Assembly: GCA_036023115.1 (NCBI GenBank)
Contig: JAYKKT010000061.1
Location: forward strand, 10,931,501 to 10,995,500
Direction: 5' to 3'
DNA: 64,000 nucleotides
DNA from: Brasenia schreberi
Taxonomy: Eukaryota; Streptophyta; Magnoliopsida; Nymphaeales; Cabombaceae
Shown: positions 24,351 through 37,554 of the stretch, in pieces
Layout: every line of letters begins with the position of its first letter
Position numbering within the stretch: position 1 is the stretch's first letter
Program-made: the position numbers and the translations under genes
Notes under the pieces: generated by a model
Told to the model about the DNA's origin: nothing
The model's database searches: none
What the model saw: the letters and a program-made list of their open reading frames with translations, nothing else

Positions 24351-27104
24351 TATGCTCGGTTTTGGGCTTGATTTGGGTTGGATTATTTTTGTTTTCCCAT
24401 TTTATGTACTTTATAATTTCTTGAAATTAGAAAGAGTTTCTCAATCTTATTTGTTGAATGTTTGTAGCTTGGATATAATCTCATGTCAACCCATCAATTT
24501 ACACCTAATTTGGGATTTTTTGGGAGGTATAGTGAAAGGATTCCAATAAATTCTAAGTTCTCCTCGAAGAGATGAGAGTTTTTGTGCTCCTTCGACCTCG
24601 TTACCTCATTCGAGTTTCACTATAATCTTTGCCAGCCTTCCACTATAATTTTGCTTGAAATTTACTCAACCACAAGGCCTAACTTGTGTAATCTTGCAAA
24701 ATAAACGTACATTGACATTAGTTCAATTAGATGCACATGAGGCCAAATCTAAGGCATGCATTGTGAATGCCTTTGCTCAAAGTCTCTATATATAAGCTTG
24801 CAGCCACTGTAATGGTGCAATCTAAAACCATATCAAGTTTTATCAAATAAAAGGAAATGGTAGAATCAACTATGGATTTTTGAGATTTATCAAAAGAAAA
24901 CTCGATCACACCAATATAAGTGTGACTCAACTGTATTATCCAAGTGGCCAACCTCTCTTAAATTGCCCACAAGATAATGAAACAACTTCCTCATAGGGTT
25001 CGTTGGTTTCCGCCTCTGCTCCTATATAATTTGTTTGTGTCCGGTTCTATGGTGACTTTCATATGCTAATCCTATCATGACCTAAACAATTAATCAAGAT
25101 TCATTCATAAAATCAATTAGATAAAACAGCATCACCTTCATTCATATGATTGAGGAATGTATTTACATATTACTGTTCACTATATATATATATATAAGAA
25201 AATTGAATTTTGCCCATTGCTAATATGTCATCTACTACTTTTCGGTGGCAGGTCTAATTTAAAAATTTTAATGGTTTTTATAAAAGTACGTAAGACAATG
25301 TTATTACACTCATGCTCTCAAAAAATAATAGTCAAGCATGAGTGAGTAGGATCATTGGTGGGTAGGATCCAATCACTATATATATGATTAACCCATTGAA
25401 ATAAAAGTCAAGCTATAGATGCACTGATTACATAAGTTGAACATAAATGTGATATGTGCGCCTTGATTTGGTATTTTGAAAGCTTGTTAAATGGCTTTTT
25501 TTATATGAAACCTATGCCCTCAAGGCAATCATATTATATATGTACAAAAAGCTCTGTTCTTTTTTATTTCTTTCACAAAGTTAGACTTTAGATAAATGAA
25601 GGGCCATTTATTCTTAACCTCTCTCTCAATTATGTTCACTTTGGCTCCTGAAAGAATAATAAATCATTCTTTAGTATCATGAACATAGCCTACATAGCAA
25701 GCAGTATCATTTTTTTATCATCCCTACTTGTAAGTAATTATTACTTTCTCAAATTAGATACTCTTTTGGCTAGCTTTAACCAAAAACTCATTTTCAACTT
25801 GCTTAAACTGTGCTTAGTTTAAATGGGCTACCAAACTCTATAAAAGCACCATTTTAAGTTGCTCAAAGAGGATACAAACAACTCTTGTTTAACTTCATAC
25901 CGACTTAAATCTTGGTTCTTACTTTCTTATTAAAATCAAAGTGCATAGCTCAAGTAGATCTTAGGTCTACTAAAAGTTTGTTGCTAAGAAATTCTCCATC
26001 CTAGTTAAAAAGAATAAAAAATAACTCTCGTAACTTTTACATCATAGAACTGAATGTAACTCTCAAAATTAAGAAACCTAAAATTTCATTACCTGGGATG
26101 GAGAGTTCATGCTACGAGGAGTTTCAAGTTTGCATTGTAGACAAAAAATGACACCTCAATATTCCAGAATTAGTTTCTTAAATATGATGCTAACTTTGTT
26201 AGCTTAAAGCAGAGTTTATATCTCCTTAATTTTTAGCATCCATGAAACTATTGGGTGTTTTCACATGAAAACGCATTGTTTCACCATTGAACCAACATAT
26301 CTTATTAATTATAGTTTATTTTCTTAAGCTATCCCAAGTTATGGGTGGCAATTTTGCATTTTGAATCATGTTCAAACTATGTTTATATTGATGTGTAAAA
26401 CATGTCAAACTCGAAAGCGAACTTTCCACTTCATAGATAAGTAAAAGAAAGAAACAAAGAAGAAATTGTTGGAAAAGTTTATATAAAAAACAAAAACTTG
26501 ATAAAGGCATGAAGTACGTCAAAAGCACTTTCCTAAAAGCATTATGTATGAACAAGACTTTATACACTTACTCTAAGTAAATAGGAAAGAGTGCTTAGAT
26601 AAGAAAGTAAAGAATTTGCCAAAAGCTCCAAAATATAAATTTCTCCTCTTTATATTTTGTACATAATAAGAAGGTGTTTCAATGGAGTTTTGATAGGCTT
26701 ATCATGTAAAGCATAACTGAAATAGAATGTTTAACGCATCTTCATTTTAATAGTGTCCAAGGCAATAATATAAGAAAAGGCTAAAGGACTAAGTGTCTTT
26801 TTATAACGAGCAATTACTATTTTCTTTTCATCATTATTTATATAAAGTTTTGATTGCTATAAAAATAAGTCTTTGATTATGATTGATTTTCAAATGTTGT
26901 AAGAAATGAAATGTCTCAATATTTTTTTGATACATGCATAAATGATGGAAAACAAATAATATCTTTCACATATCCACCTAGTTTGTCCACTTTTTTGGAA
27001 ACGATCTCATATAATGGAAAAACTCTCTGTGGAAGGCCTTCGGAGAGAAAAGTTCTAAACTCTTTCTCCAAAGTCATGCTCTAGATAAAGTTATTGATTG
27101 GAAC

Positions 27105-27420
27105 TTCCTATGATCCTTTCTACACACTAGATAGAGTCGGATATGTGGAGGTCGATCCTATGCCTTAGTAGCAATTAACTCCAAGAAAAAGTACTTCATA
27201 TTTCATTTTAACACTTTTGTGGTACTCTTCTCCCTTCTTTTAAAGTGTTTACCGTCGACTTTCTCACACCTTTTTACTAGAGATTAATTTGGTTTCTCTT
27301 TATATGTTCAAACTATTTTATGCATGTCTCTCTCATCTTATCTTTTACCTATGCTACCTCAACTTTGTTTTAGTTACCTCATCATCCTTTCTTATGATAT
27401 AATACATCCACCTTAATGTA
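27105..27420 (-). mobile_element. Old, degenerate LINE 3' end
   Basis: It follows the order of copy 1 on the same strand (tail, GTCGGATATG, AGCAATTAACTCC, AACACTTTTGTGG, TATATGTTCAAACTATTTTA, ATCTTATC) but with heavy divergence and no (ACA)n tail. It is older than the other copies. Confidence 0.6.
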
Positions 27421-28984
27421 TATGTGTGTATATGCAATATATGTTAAACAGATAAATATGTACATATATATACACCTTATAAACATATTGAACTATGGTT
27501 TATGATGGAACCTAACAAGAATGAGTGGTATGGTCTAGTACCTAGTTCAATTTTAAGAGATAATGATCTTATTTGGTTGCACAAAAGAGAAAACTCATTG
27601 TATTGTTTCATTTAGAATTGAGTCCGAGTACTAACTCAACCTTGCCTCAATTTGGGTTAGAAATAGATTTGAATAGCAATTTGGGTACAGGACTGTCTAT
27701 TTGGATTTATGTTAGGCTTTTGGGTTATTTAGTGTTTAACTTGGATCATGTTTATTGTATTGAGCTCGTAATTGAATAAATTTTCATATTATTATTATTT
27801 TGAAAATGTCCAGATATCAAAATCAATAGACTTAGAGGTGATAAAAGCAAACTAGCAATTTGGAGATTGGATCTTAATACTCCTTTAAGTAAGGAGCTAC
27901 ACATTTCTTAGTATAAACATGATAAATTGATTTTCTTTATCTGAATTATTTAAATGTGCATGATTGATAAACGTTTCATTTATGTATCTTAAATAGTCTT
28001 TAAACTATGGGTGGTTTCGCTCGTACCAAAATATTCTTAGTTGTTGCTTAACATGTTTTGATATGCATTGCATTTCATGGAAAAACATAATTTGATACCA
28101 TATCATTTACTTCATACTTTCTTTTCAAAAGTAACTTTCACCTTTTGTTTTTTTTAATCTAGACTATTCACCCCCTTTATACAACAATTTGGATTGACAT
28201 AGATGATGCATGGGAGTATAACAACTATGTGTGTGAGAGTATATCTAAACAAATCTTAATTATCCATACTAAGAAATAGATGGTTGATATTTGAATTCAA
28301 AAACAAAAGTGTATATAAAGTTTATTCATGATTTTGGTTTTGTTTTTTAAATTCAAAACTCAATCTTCTATCTATTAAAATAAATCATGAAATGTTTGAA
28401 TGTGTTAGCATGTATATCCTTGCAAAATAAGGTGCCCTAACACACGTATATTTGTGTAACCATTATAATGCCATTTAGCTTAGGGATTAATTACAGTAGG
28501 TTATATAAGAAAGTTATACATGCTTCACGTAACTGGCAAGGCAATTCTCAATAAGGAATGTCCAACAGTCTGCAACGATTTCTTATAAGAGGGTTTATAT
28601 AAGAAAGCATATGACTTTATAAAAATGTTCCAACAAATGGCCCTGCATTTACCTTAAATAGCATAATACACTTCCCTGGAGAATATGGCTAGGTAAAAAC
28701 TAAACAAATATTATTTATCCAACTTTCATGTATAAGTAGAACCGAGTCATGCCATGATTATTTTTAACTCGAATGGTTTTACAAATCGAACACAAATAAG
28801 TAAAGGAGAAGCCAACGAAAGCTGCCGGTTGGTTCATTCACTACAACGGTGGACTCATTTTAGGTTGAGGTGAGGTATGTTTCTCATTCGAAACCTGAAA
28901 TTTTTTCATATCAAAAGCCATTATATATATAAACATGTTTTTGTGATGTAAAATACAAGTGTCTCACACAGAAACATGTGTTCG

Positions 28985-29085
28985 TTTTCTTTTTGGAAAG
29001 CCAGCTAGGGTTACACTCGGGTATTGAACTCCTGACCCTTTGTCATGGAGCGTGCCCCTTAGCCAGTGAGCTACGCCTGTTTGGA
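28985..29085 (-). mobile_element. tRNA-derived SINE-like copy (family C)
   Basis: Minus strand: GCGTAGCTCACTGGCTAAGG (A box), then AGGAGTTCAATACCCGAG (B box), then GCTGGCTTTCC and A-rich sequence. Confidence 0.5.
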
Positions 29086-29380
29086 GCATAGTGGTTATCT
29101 TCTTATTGGCTTTGCAGATAGACGTTATTAGTTTATGGCGTTAGAGATTTATAGACAAAGCCACTAGTGCGAGTCCGGATCTTGAACCTCAAGCTCATGA
29201 CGTAGCCGAAGGCGTCTCAATACGAGGAATTGGATGAGAGAGAGACAGAGGAGAGAACAAAATCCTGGTGATTCTTTTGTTGCCACCTGTTTCCCTTTGC
29301 GCTTTTCCATAAAAATCTTTCGCTGCCACAGCGAATGTCCCGTCTCCTCTCATCCAAATCAAGGCGTCCTCCTTACCTTC

Positions 29381-29382
<2 letters not shown>

Positions 29383-29448
<66 letters not shown>
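29383..29448. repeat. Compound (CT)n(CA)n microsatellite in the 5' leader region of the HAD gene
   Basis: CT units to 29,420 followed by CA units to 29,448, about 170 bp upstream of the ATG. It may lie in the 5' UTR. Confidence 0.95.
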
Positions 29449-29454
<6 letters not shown>

Positions 29455-29619
29455 TGGTATTTTCCTGTCCTTCCTACTAAGCACGCTCTTTCACGACGAT
29501 GCTTGTGAGGATTTGGCTGGTTTTGATAGTTCTGTGGCTGGATGCCGTTGTTATAGAGGAAGCAAGTGAAATGCAGTTGTTGGGGGAACGTTGAATTTTT
29601 AGTTGTTTGAGTGCCCACC

Positions 29620-32098
29620 ATGTGTTCGAGCTCTAGTCTATCCTTTCGTATCCCAGCGGGAGTAAAAGAAAGTGAGAACGGGTATTCAGGAAGGTATTTC
29701 CTCTACGACCATGGCTTGTACAATCTGCGGTTCCCACGACGTTCAGAGAGGAAACTGCTTGTTCTTGATGTTAATGGATTGCTGGCACATACCGTTTTCG
29801 AAGCGAACGTCGAGAGAATGCCGATCCATCGACGGGCTGATGGGCTTGTCGGTAGAAAATTAGGTGAGTTGTCTGATTGTTGTTAATGAAATTCGGTGCT
29901 TCCACACACACACACTCCGTTCCCTCTCTCTCTCTCTCTTTTGGTTCATGCTTGCTTTTTTGTGCTTACCCTTTATCATGTTAGTGAGATTTGCCTTTTG
30001 ACGATTCAGTTTTCAAGAGGCCCTTCTGTGATGATTTTGTGAGATTCTGCTTTGAAAATTTTGACGTGGGAATTTGGTCTTCAGCTCGGAAGTAAGAATT
30101 TTGACTTCTATCCCTAATTTGAGATCAGGATTGTTGATTTTGGACAACTTAGTTGAAACCAATGGGCATATGGATCTGTTCTTTGTTTTCCTTTTTCTGA
30201 GTTTCGTTTTCTCTGTTGAAGGAGCAACGTGGAAGGAATCATTCATCTTCTGTTGGGAGACTTGAGCCACAGATTGTTATTTTGTTGGGTAAGCATACCA
30301 ACCAAACTCGATGTATTATGCTTAGGTGCCATTTTCCCGCTGTCATACATTCTGGGGTTATACCTAATCCTTTTAGATGTGTCACTTGGAATAAACTGGT
30401 TGCATGAAAAGGATGAAGACGAGGCTTCAAAATCTCAAACGAAGAGTTCCAAATCTGTGGCTTGATTATTGTTGTTCCTTTCCATTGTAAGATAAGGACA
30501 CACGAGGCTAAATGTTGAGCTCTTTTTGTGAGAAGCAAATCTGGATGAGATTATAAAAGTCCCTGCTCCCAACTTTCACAGTTTCAAGCAAATCTAGGAA
30601 GTTAGGAACGATATAAATGTCCAAAACTTCTAAAAGTCCCATGATTGAAGATCTATTGGTTAGTGGAAGAGCTTTTTGGATCCAAACAGGATTTGCTTTG
30701 GTAGATGTATGCTCCTTTCTTTAGCCTATTACCATCCTCTTTAACTGTCAAACCGAAAAGGAAACTGATAGATGTTCTTGAAATGGACAAAATTCATCTT
30801 AATAAGGAAGAATCCTTCTCCCACTTGTATGATTCTTGCAGCATTAGTCCGTCGCCTATTCTGATCTCATTACTTGTTTGGCATTTTGATTGACTGGTAT
30901 CCTATATACTTTTAGATGGTATATCCATCTTTTGGCGTGCATTTCAGTCACAAGATATTGCAGTCATTTCTGTTGCAATTGTCTTCTGGAAAGAAATAAT
31001 TTACAGCATGATTGCCCTGTGACTCAATTACACTTATTAATTTTATTGTAGCATCCTTGTGGTATTTGATTGTTTATGTCAGTAATGCACAAATATAAGA
31101 TTCATATGTTCTTGTCTGGTTGATTATCATGAATTCCATAATAAGCTACCAGTAAGTGCTCCGCAATTTGAACTCTACTAATTTTTTTTCTTTAAGTAAT
31201 ATCTGGGTGTTCAATGTGCCTGTTGATCTTTGTATGTTGGAATTCACAGTTGGCCTTAAGCTTTGACTTGACTGAAGCTTATTCAACTTCTACTACAAGA
31301 TCAAACATAAATGACTCCTTCCCAATGGCGATCAATTCTAAATTTGGAATTTACTAGAGCTTCTGGTAAGGTCCTCTCCCCCTCCCCCAAGGCCAAGGTG
31401 GTACATAACTATCGATTCAGCTGTTAATCCACTCAAAAGAAATGCGACAAAAGGAGTCAGGAGAGAGTGCAAGTTGAAGAAGAGGTGTAGGTGGGGAAAA
31501 AAGAAAAACAGACTCGCTTAATGAAAGGTATCCAATCTTTTGCAACTTTTGCGATGAACACATGCATAAACATGAGTTCGTCATGCTAGGAAAATCACTA
31601 CTCGCTTTGAAATCTGGCAGCGGTGCTTTCTTCGTGAAACAAATAACAGTATGTTCAGTAGGGAAAAGTTCTCATAAGTTCATAACCAATTCGAAAACGT
31701 TTTCTATCTGAGAAGACAAGACTGAAACAAAGTTAACAGCTGCCCTTAATGACTGTGTGGCAATGATAACCAAGGTCAAGCTTCACATTATATAAACAAC
31801 TCAGTCCACTGAACAAAATCTCAAGCACCAACAAATTCCCATGTATAATAACGTCATAAGGCAAAGAAAACTAGATTGAACTCCCAAGTTTTTAACCCAA
31901 GTTACTTATTCTGTCAGATTGGGTTTGATGATTCGAATTGGCACAGTTGAACTAGTTGTTGTATGACCCCAAGTGTTGGGAAGGTAGCTATTGATATGTG
32001 CACACTATCTATGGAAAATGTGGTGCGTGTGCGATCACTTATGCTATTTGGACAGCGATACTGGTGTCTATGGCAGACAGACACTAGAAGATTTTCGG

Positions 32099-32166
<68 letters not shown>

Positions 32167-33245
32167 CATCTGACATAAAATATAAACATGAAGTTTGGAG
32201 TGTCGGTTTCAGGCACTGGCATCTCAAGTATCCTATACAGATCCTTTCACTACCCAGAGATGTCTAGGTAACACAGGTGGCTTTATTGGCTCTCTAGAAA
32301 TGAAATGTTTAATTGTTTGTTCCATTAGTAGACATTTATTGGTTGCTTTGAAGCAATAGCTATTGTATGTCCATAAGCATTTATTGGTTATTTTTAATCA
32401 GTTTCTTGTTCCTTGGCATGCACTCATTTTTATTCAACTGTCAAATTTTGCAGGACCAGTCCGAGTGCACTAACACTGGCATGCAAACCTTAGATAAGGG
32501 CAATAAGCCTCTTTTCTTAAAGGAGCTGCGCAAGCTGTGGAACAATGTGAGATTGCCATGGCCCAAGGGTTACTATTCAAGAGAAAACACATTACTAATA
32601 GATGACTCACCCTACAAGGCGCTTAAAAATCCAGTAATGTGTCTATACTTCGTGGCATTGCCTTTCATTTTTCATTGTTATATCTACCATTCACAGTCAT
32701 TCATCAGACGCTTGTAACATTTTATCTTTGACATTCTTGACCTTAGATTGTCCTATATTGAGGATGTCTTGTTTTCTATTCGCAGTGTTTTATGTGCTTT
32801 TGTAACATTTGGTTGGTCATTGGCATGGTTGTTGAAATTCATTTATCATTCCGCATCACTACTTGATACATGGGTTTGTTGATTCTTTGTAGCCATTTAC
32901 AGCAGTTTTCCCTCATGCGTACAACGTTAACAACGAAGACGATTCAAGTTTAGGTGAAGCACCCTCTTGTCCTGTTTTCTTATGTTCATATTGTTAAGGT
33001 GTTTTATTTTTAACATTGCAAAGACAAATCACCAAACCACTAAACTTTGCATAGGTCCTGGAGGAGATCTCAGAAACTATCTGGAGGGTGTTGCTGATGC
33101 TCCGGATGTCCAACAATATGTGCAGTCTAAACCGTTCGGACAGCCAGTGATCTCTCAAGATGATCCTAACTGGTGGTTCTATAGCCAAGTCGACCAAGCT
33201 TGTCATGAGAGCACCCTGTTTTGCAGTGGAAGTTTCCGTCCATAG
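29620..33245 (+). CDS. FCP1/NLI-like HAD-superfamily protein with Asp-to-Asn change in the catalytic motif
   Basis: Six exons: 29,620-29,863; 30,010-30,091; 30,222-30,288; 32,454-32,633; 32,893-32,953; 33,055-33,245. All introns are GT-AG and the phases sum to 274 codons. The family is the FCP1/SCP/TIM50-type HAD fold: strand-1 motif LLVLDVNGLL (D50, N52), motif II IWSSA (about 103-107), and the DD motif LLIDDSPYKALKN (about 178-190). SLGPGGDLRNYLEG lies in the C-terminal part. Canonical phosphatases have DxDx(T/V); here the second Asp is Asn. I recall plant relatives with DxNG, but catalysis is uncertain. The ATG at 29,620 sits in CCCACCATG; an upstream GTG is not needed. No transit peptide is obvious, so location is unknown. 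Intron 3 (2.2 kb) holds an (AC)n(AG)n tract. Confidence 0.88.
32100..32161. repeat. Compound (AC)n(AG)n microsatellite in intron 3 of the HAD gene
   Basis: AC units to 32,133 followed by AG units to about 32,161. Confidence 0.96.
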
Positions 33246-36093
33246 TTGTTTTTTCAATGCACAACTGTCAATGAGTTTGCTGTCTTCATTCTCTTTTCTG
33301 CTTTTGCGGGTATTAGCATTGAAACAATGTTTTCCTGCTGGAGAGTACTAGAAGGGTTCTTTCTATCGCTGCATTGCGGGGTTTCTTTGGCAATACCTAT
33401 CAAGAACCTGATCAACACGAATCCTTCTCGTCTTCTAGTACTTTGTTGGTCAGTGTCTTTTTCTTTTTCCTCTACCAAAATAGAAAAGATGCCAGAGCCT
33501 AGTTATTCTATTTCTGACGACAGAACGTCCAACTTATCGGTTGTTTCGGACTCATGATTAGTTCACTTACAATTTTGTTCAGGAAGCCAAAGCCGAACGC
33601 ACACACCCATGCATGCATGCATGCCCCAGGAACCGGGTTCACCACCCGTAATGTGGGGGTAGACGAGTGTGCCATCTAGCTGCATCATGCCACTGAGGAG
33701 GTTTATGTGCGCACGAGAGCTTTGAGGGTGGTTGATTCACGGTTCCACGTAGATGAGACTTTTAATTTTAGGAACTACAATACTACAATATTAGTCTTTA
33801 ATCAAATGAGGAACGTGAGAGGATCATAGAATTACAGTTTCATGGGTCAGATTTTATTTTTAAAAAAGACCCATGTGAAGGAGTGGGTTTGTAGAGTTGA
33901 AACTTGAACCGTTCTGTCATTTTTTTCTCACGAATTTTTTTCTAACAGGTGTAGTTCCATTTTCATCCATACTCAAGTGCAAGGTAGTTTCTTTCTCTTT
34001 TCTTTTCTCGTCTCTCGATTCTCTCTCTCAAGACTCTTTTTTAACCGGTATTGTTCCATTTTCATTCATAATACTCAAATACAAGTTATAGGTATAGGTA
34101 ATGATTTTCTTTCTTTTTCTTCTTTCTTTTACTCCTTCATTTTTTTGTTTTCTTCTTCGTCATCAAACTCTCATTGTCATCCATAATACTCAAATACAAG
34201 TTATAGGTACAGGTAATGGTTTTCTTTCCTTTTTCTTCTTTCTTTTACTCATTCATTTTTCTTGTTTTTTTTGTCTTCTGTATTTTATGTGTTTGTTAAA
34301 ATGCTTGAAAACAAACTGCACTACTTTTTCAAGCAATATGACACATGTTTGATCTCTGCATTTTATTGAATAGCATTAAACCTTACTCAATGGTATTTTC
34401 AAGTACCTAAGTTCAAAAACAAATTAAACACGAAATCATGATTTCGAGTGTAAGTTTGAAGTGCAAATCAAACATGAACTATAAATGGTCTTTGTTCCAA
34501 TTTTATGTGAGCCTGAAACTGTAATTCTAGTTCTAGTACCAATTGCTTGGTATCATGAATCAAACGCATTCTTAGGTGGCCTTAGCAGGTTCTATGGGTG
34601 GTGGGTGCAAGTTGTTAGCTGCTTGGGTCTTGGGGTTGCTGGGTTGAGGTTGATACCTAGTCAAAAAGTCTAGTGAGTTTGGGCTTGGGTCTTTTGTGAG
34701 GATCCGGTCCATGAGCTGAGTTGGGTCGTTTTGTACCTAATAAGTAGGAAGCTTCTAAGTATCTTATGCTAACCGTGTTGCATGGGCAAGGGACTTGCTT
34801 ATAAAAGAGTGACGTGAGTGGCTTTATATTCAGTCTTCGCTTAGTAGATCGAGTTAGTTTCTTATAGCCACCTAGTCTTCTTCCTCCGTCCGGGTGAGTG
34901 CGAGTGCGAGTGACCAGGGGGTCCGGTGAGTGCTCTATTGAGTGCTAGAGGCCATGAAGGAGTCACTATGAAGAGGAGTGAAGTGTACAGCCGGTAGGGA
35001 TGCCTGTGTCCGGAGATGTAGCTTCCGGGGCTGGTTTGGGTTGCAGCAGGCCGTGAGGGACGTCACAGAGTCAGAGAGCCTTGCCAGTTGAGCAAAACAC
35101 TCTGGGTGCAGGTTTTCACCTACTTTGACAGAAAATAGGCAGTCCTTCCATCAAAGTAGTCGAGGATTTCCACCAAATTCAAAAAGCAACACGATGGAAA
35201 AAAAGTTGAGGGAAAGGCATGAAACTCTACTTTATTTTGGTTATCGTACCACTTAGAAAATTCTCAACACATAGGGCGTATTTTCACATCTTTTGGTCCA
35301 TACTTTGCACAAAACCTAAAACTTTGCATTCAATAAATTCTGAAGAAGTTGATGTCTCAAATCTCGAAAAATAAGTTCCCTTCTTGTGTTTGGCTTTTGA
35401 TTCTGTCGAGCTCCATAGAACTTTGAATGAATATCTAGCTAGGTTCCGATGAAACTCTGACAAAGCAATGAGATCAAAGGAACAATAAGAAACATCCTCC
35501 AAGATCCTCCTCTCTTTGAAGAGGATTGGAACTTCATGACTTTCATGGATCAAGAAACTCTTTTCCACCTTCAAGGAAATCTCAAACACAAGAATCTGAT
35601 GTTACGAAGAATTATAATTCCCTTTCCTTCAAATTCACCGCAATCCAACCACACCCTTCGTCAGATGAATAAAGCACCATTCGAACCATTTAAAGACAGG
35701 ACGGCAACCATGACAAATGACAGGGAAGTTCAGTAAGCTAACCAATATGAATAGAATAAATAGAACATGTATTGATTTGTATTGGGGTCATCATCCTACC
35801 CATGAGGCACAAGGAACAGTGAGACAGATTAGAGGCATAATCAGGCTTAAAGCTCAGGGAAACCATATAGGAACTTCTCAAGCTACCCAAAATATCTCAT
35901 GCAATTAGTTGAATAAATACTAAATTTACTGAATTGGAGAACTGGAGTTCTGTGAGAGAACAAGATAATCATGTTATGAAGTTAACAGACTAATAATTAC
36001 AATCAACATTAGGGGAGATGCATCTTGTTGCAGTTATACAAGAGATTCAGATTGGGTTCTCGCTTAATTTTAGGTGAAGCAATCCCTATCATT
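33246..36093. other. Intergenic region between converging HAD and ES2 genes
   Basis: It holds 3'-flank sequence, a weak SINE-like piece (about 33,585-33,690, GGGTTCACCACCCG), a pyrimidine-rich tandem repeat (33,940-34,260) and a SINE-like tail at 35,080-35,115. A 101-codon open frame on the minus strand (35,589-35,284) matches nothing I recognise, and I do not call it a gene. Confidence 0.5.
33940..34260 (+). repeat. Diverged tandem repeat, period about 120 bp, three partial copies
   Basis: The unit has TTCCATTTTCAT..ATACTCAA..CAAG near its start, then T/C-rich sequence with TTTCTTCTTTCTTTTACTC. The second and third copies share AATACTCAAATACAAGTTAT exactly. Confidence 0.8.
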
Positions 36094-37554
36094 CTATGGG
36101 CAAGAAGGTGATCTCAAACTTGCTTCCCTCCCGAGCCTACTCTGACTCCGACTCACACTCTTCGGCGTCCCGAACGGCAAAGGGCTTGTCCTGTAGCTCG
36201 CCCTAAGTGTCTCATCGACGCTGCTCCCTGCCTTCGCCATTGCATTTCTGACGAATTTCTGTGCTGCAGGAGACAAGCTCTGCAGCCCAGGGCTGGAACT
36301 CCGGCCCCTTGGCAATGGCAATCCGGCTTTGCCGAACAGCCTGGACTTCTCCCTCAGCCTCTTCCCGGCCTCCCTTGATAGATTATGTGCCTTCACATCC
36401 CTTGATGCCAACCCGGGCATCTTGAACTGAGGACCTTCTGTCAAATCTTCTGGTTCTAACCTCAATGGAGTGCCCTCGATCTCACCCCACGTCATGAACG
36501 GCGATCCTTCCACCCCCGGCTCTGGCGAAGGTGTCCTCACAAAGCTATAGCCCCCTTTCCCGGGCTCCGGCGTTCTCCTCAGATCCTCCAAATCGTACTT
36601 TTTCGTCTTATCGGAACGGGAACCAGAGAACGGCCATACGGTTGCTGGAGAGTTGCCCCTCACCAGTGTGTATAGAATTGCGACCGGATTGTCCTCCTCC
36701 AGAATTGTAGAGTCCGAAATCTTCCCACTAAACCGAGTACTCGCCGAATCAATCTCCTTCGTCGTCCCCTTGATCCGCTCCGCAAGCTCCTCTTCCGTCA
36801 AAGGTGCCTCGTCCCGGTTAGCGGAACTGTACATCAACAGATTCTTCGCGGTGAATTTACAGCCCTGCAGTGAATCCATCGGTTGGCCGGACGTCCCGAA
36901 TCCGTCGGTGATCCTTTTCACATTCTCCGGTGCCGATCCAGCCGCTGAAACATCCTCTCCATTCGTGAGGTACAGGAACTTCTCCCGCCTCTTGCGATTC
37001 ACCTTCTCGAGAATCTTCGAAAAGCTATCGTTATCCTCGCTCGTGTATCTCCTAAAGAACACGTCGAGGCTCAAAGACGAATCGACAGGGCCAGATTCCA
37101 CAGAGTCACCGGCGGAAGCGATTGTCTCCTCCCATTCAGGCGGTTCACCCGAACGTTGTACCGGCGTCCGATCATGGGACCAGGGAGATGTTACGGAGAC
37201 CGATCGGGGAGTAAGAGTTTCCCGACCACTTCTACAGACACCAGCAGCACGACGACGGTCTAGGATCTTTAGCTGCGCATCCCTGATCTGCAAGGGGTCA
37301 CCGGAACGGACGGCGGAGATCCAATCTAGCTTATCGTGGAGTTTAGGGATGTCCGGGAAGAAATCCCGCTCAATGATCCGCTCGATCGCTGCGATGTAGG
37401 TATCTTCATCCAGGACGGTGGGATTGGACGAACGGAGCCTCTTAGCCGGAGGGCCAGACAAGGAGGCAGTAGAATTAGGGTTAGGGCTCCGGAGAGGGGT
37501 AGAGTCTTCGGAAAAGGAGAGATGGCGAGGCGATCGACCAGGAGTAGACAACAT
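36094..37554 (-). CDS. ES2/DGCR14 (ESS-2) splicing-factor homologue
   Basis: A single exon of 486 aa on the minus strand. The start chosen is the ATG at 37,554 (MLSTPGRSPRHL); the frame extends six codons upstream only through a TTG. The conserved N-terminal block is VLDEDTYIAAIERIIERDFF, followed by PDIPKLHDKLDW and a short coiled segment to about residue 105. Then come the central NRKRREKFLYL region, a TPSPEPG..SPFMTWGEIEG block and a basic C-terminal stretch (LSREAGKRLREKS) with a Ser/Pro/Arg-rich end. ES2/DGCR14 proteins are nuclear and associate with the catalytic spliceosome; in nematodes ess-2 affects 5' splice-site accuracy. It is transcribed away from the FRIGIDA-like gene, with a large inverted repeat between them. 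Confidence 0.92.
   Translation of the reverse strand: MLSTPGRSPRHLSFSEDSTPLRSPNPNSTASLSGPPAKRLRSSNPTVLDEDTYIAAIERIIERDFFPDIPKLHDKLDWISAVRSGDPLQIRDAQLKILDRRRAAGVCRSGRETLTPRSVSVTSPWSHDRTPVQRSGEPPEWEETIASAGDSVESGPVDSSLSLDVFFRRYTSEDNDSFSKILEKVNRKRREKFLYLTNGEDVSAAGSAPENVKRITDGFGTSGQPMDSLQGCKFTAKNLLMYSSANRDEAPLTEEELAERIKGTTKEIDSASTRFSGKISDSTILEEDNPVAILYTLVRGNSPATVWPFSGSRSDKTKKYDLEDLRRTPEPGKGGYSFVRTPSPEPGVEGSPFMTWGEIEGTPLRLEPEDLTEGPQFKMPGLASRDVKAHNLSREAGKRLREKSRLFGKAGLPLPRGRSSSPGLQSLSPAAQKFVRNAMAKAGSSVDETLRASYRTSPLPFGTPKSVSRSQSRLGREASLRSPSCP

Larger units (their letters stand above)
22839..29619. other. Intergenic region between divergent OBERON and HAD genes
   Basis: The first 600 bp are GC-richer, pyrimidine-rich promoter/leader sequence of OBERON, with a (CA)n tract at 23,116-23,134. 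A possible coding remnant lies at 23.7-24.0 kb and SINE-like pieces at 24.3 and 29.0 kb. From about 24,400 to 28,900 the DNA is strongly AT-rich, with a degenerate LINE end at 27.1 kb and no supportable gene. Confidence 0.6.

Noticed and set aside
35284..35589. 101-codon minus-strand open frame as a gene
   Set aside because: No recognised family, splice context or neighbouring exon; possible transposon relic only.
36653..37399. 248-codon plus-strand open frame over ES2
   Set aside because: Antisense shadow of the conserved ES2 frame, with no recognisable domain.
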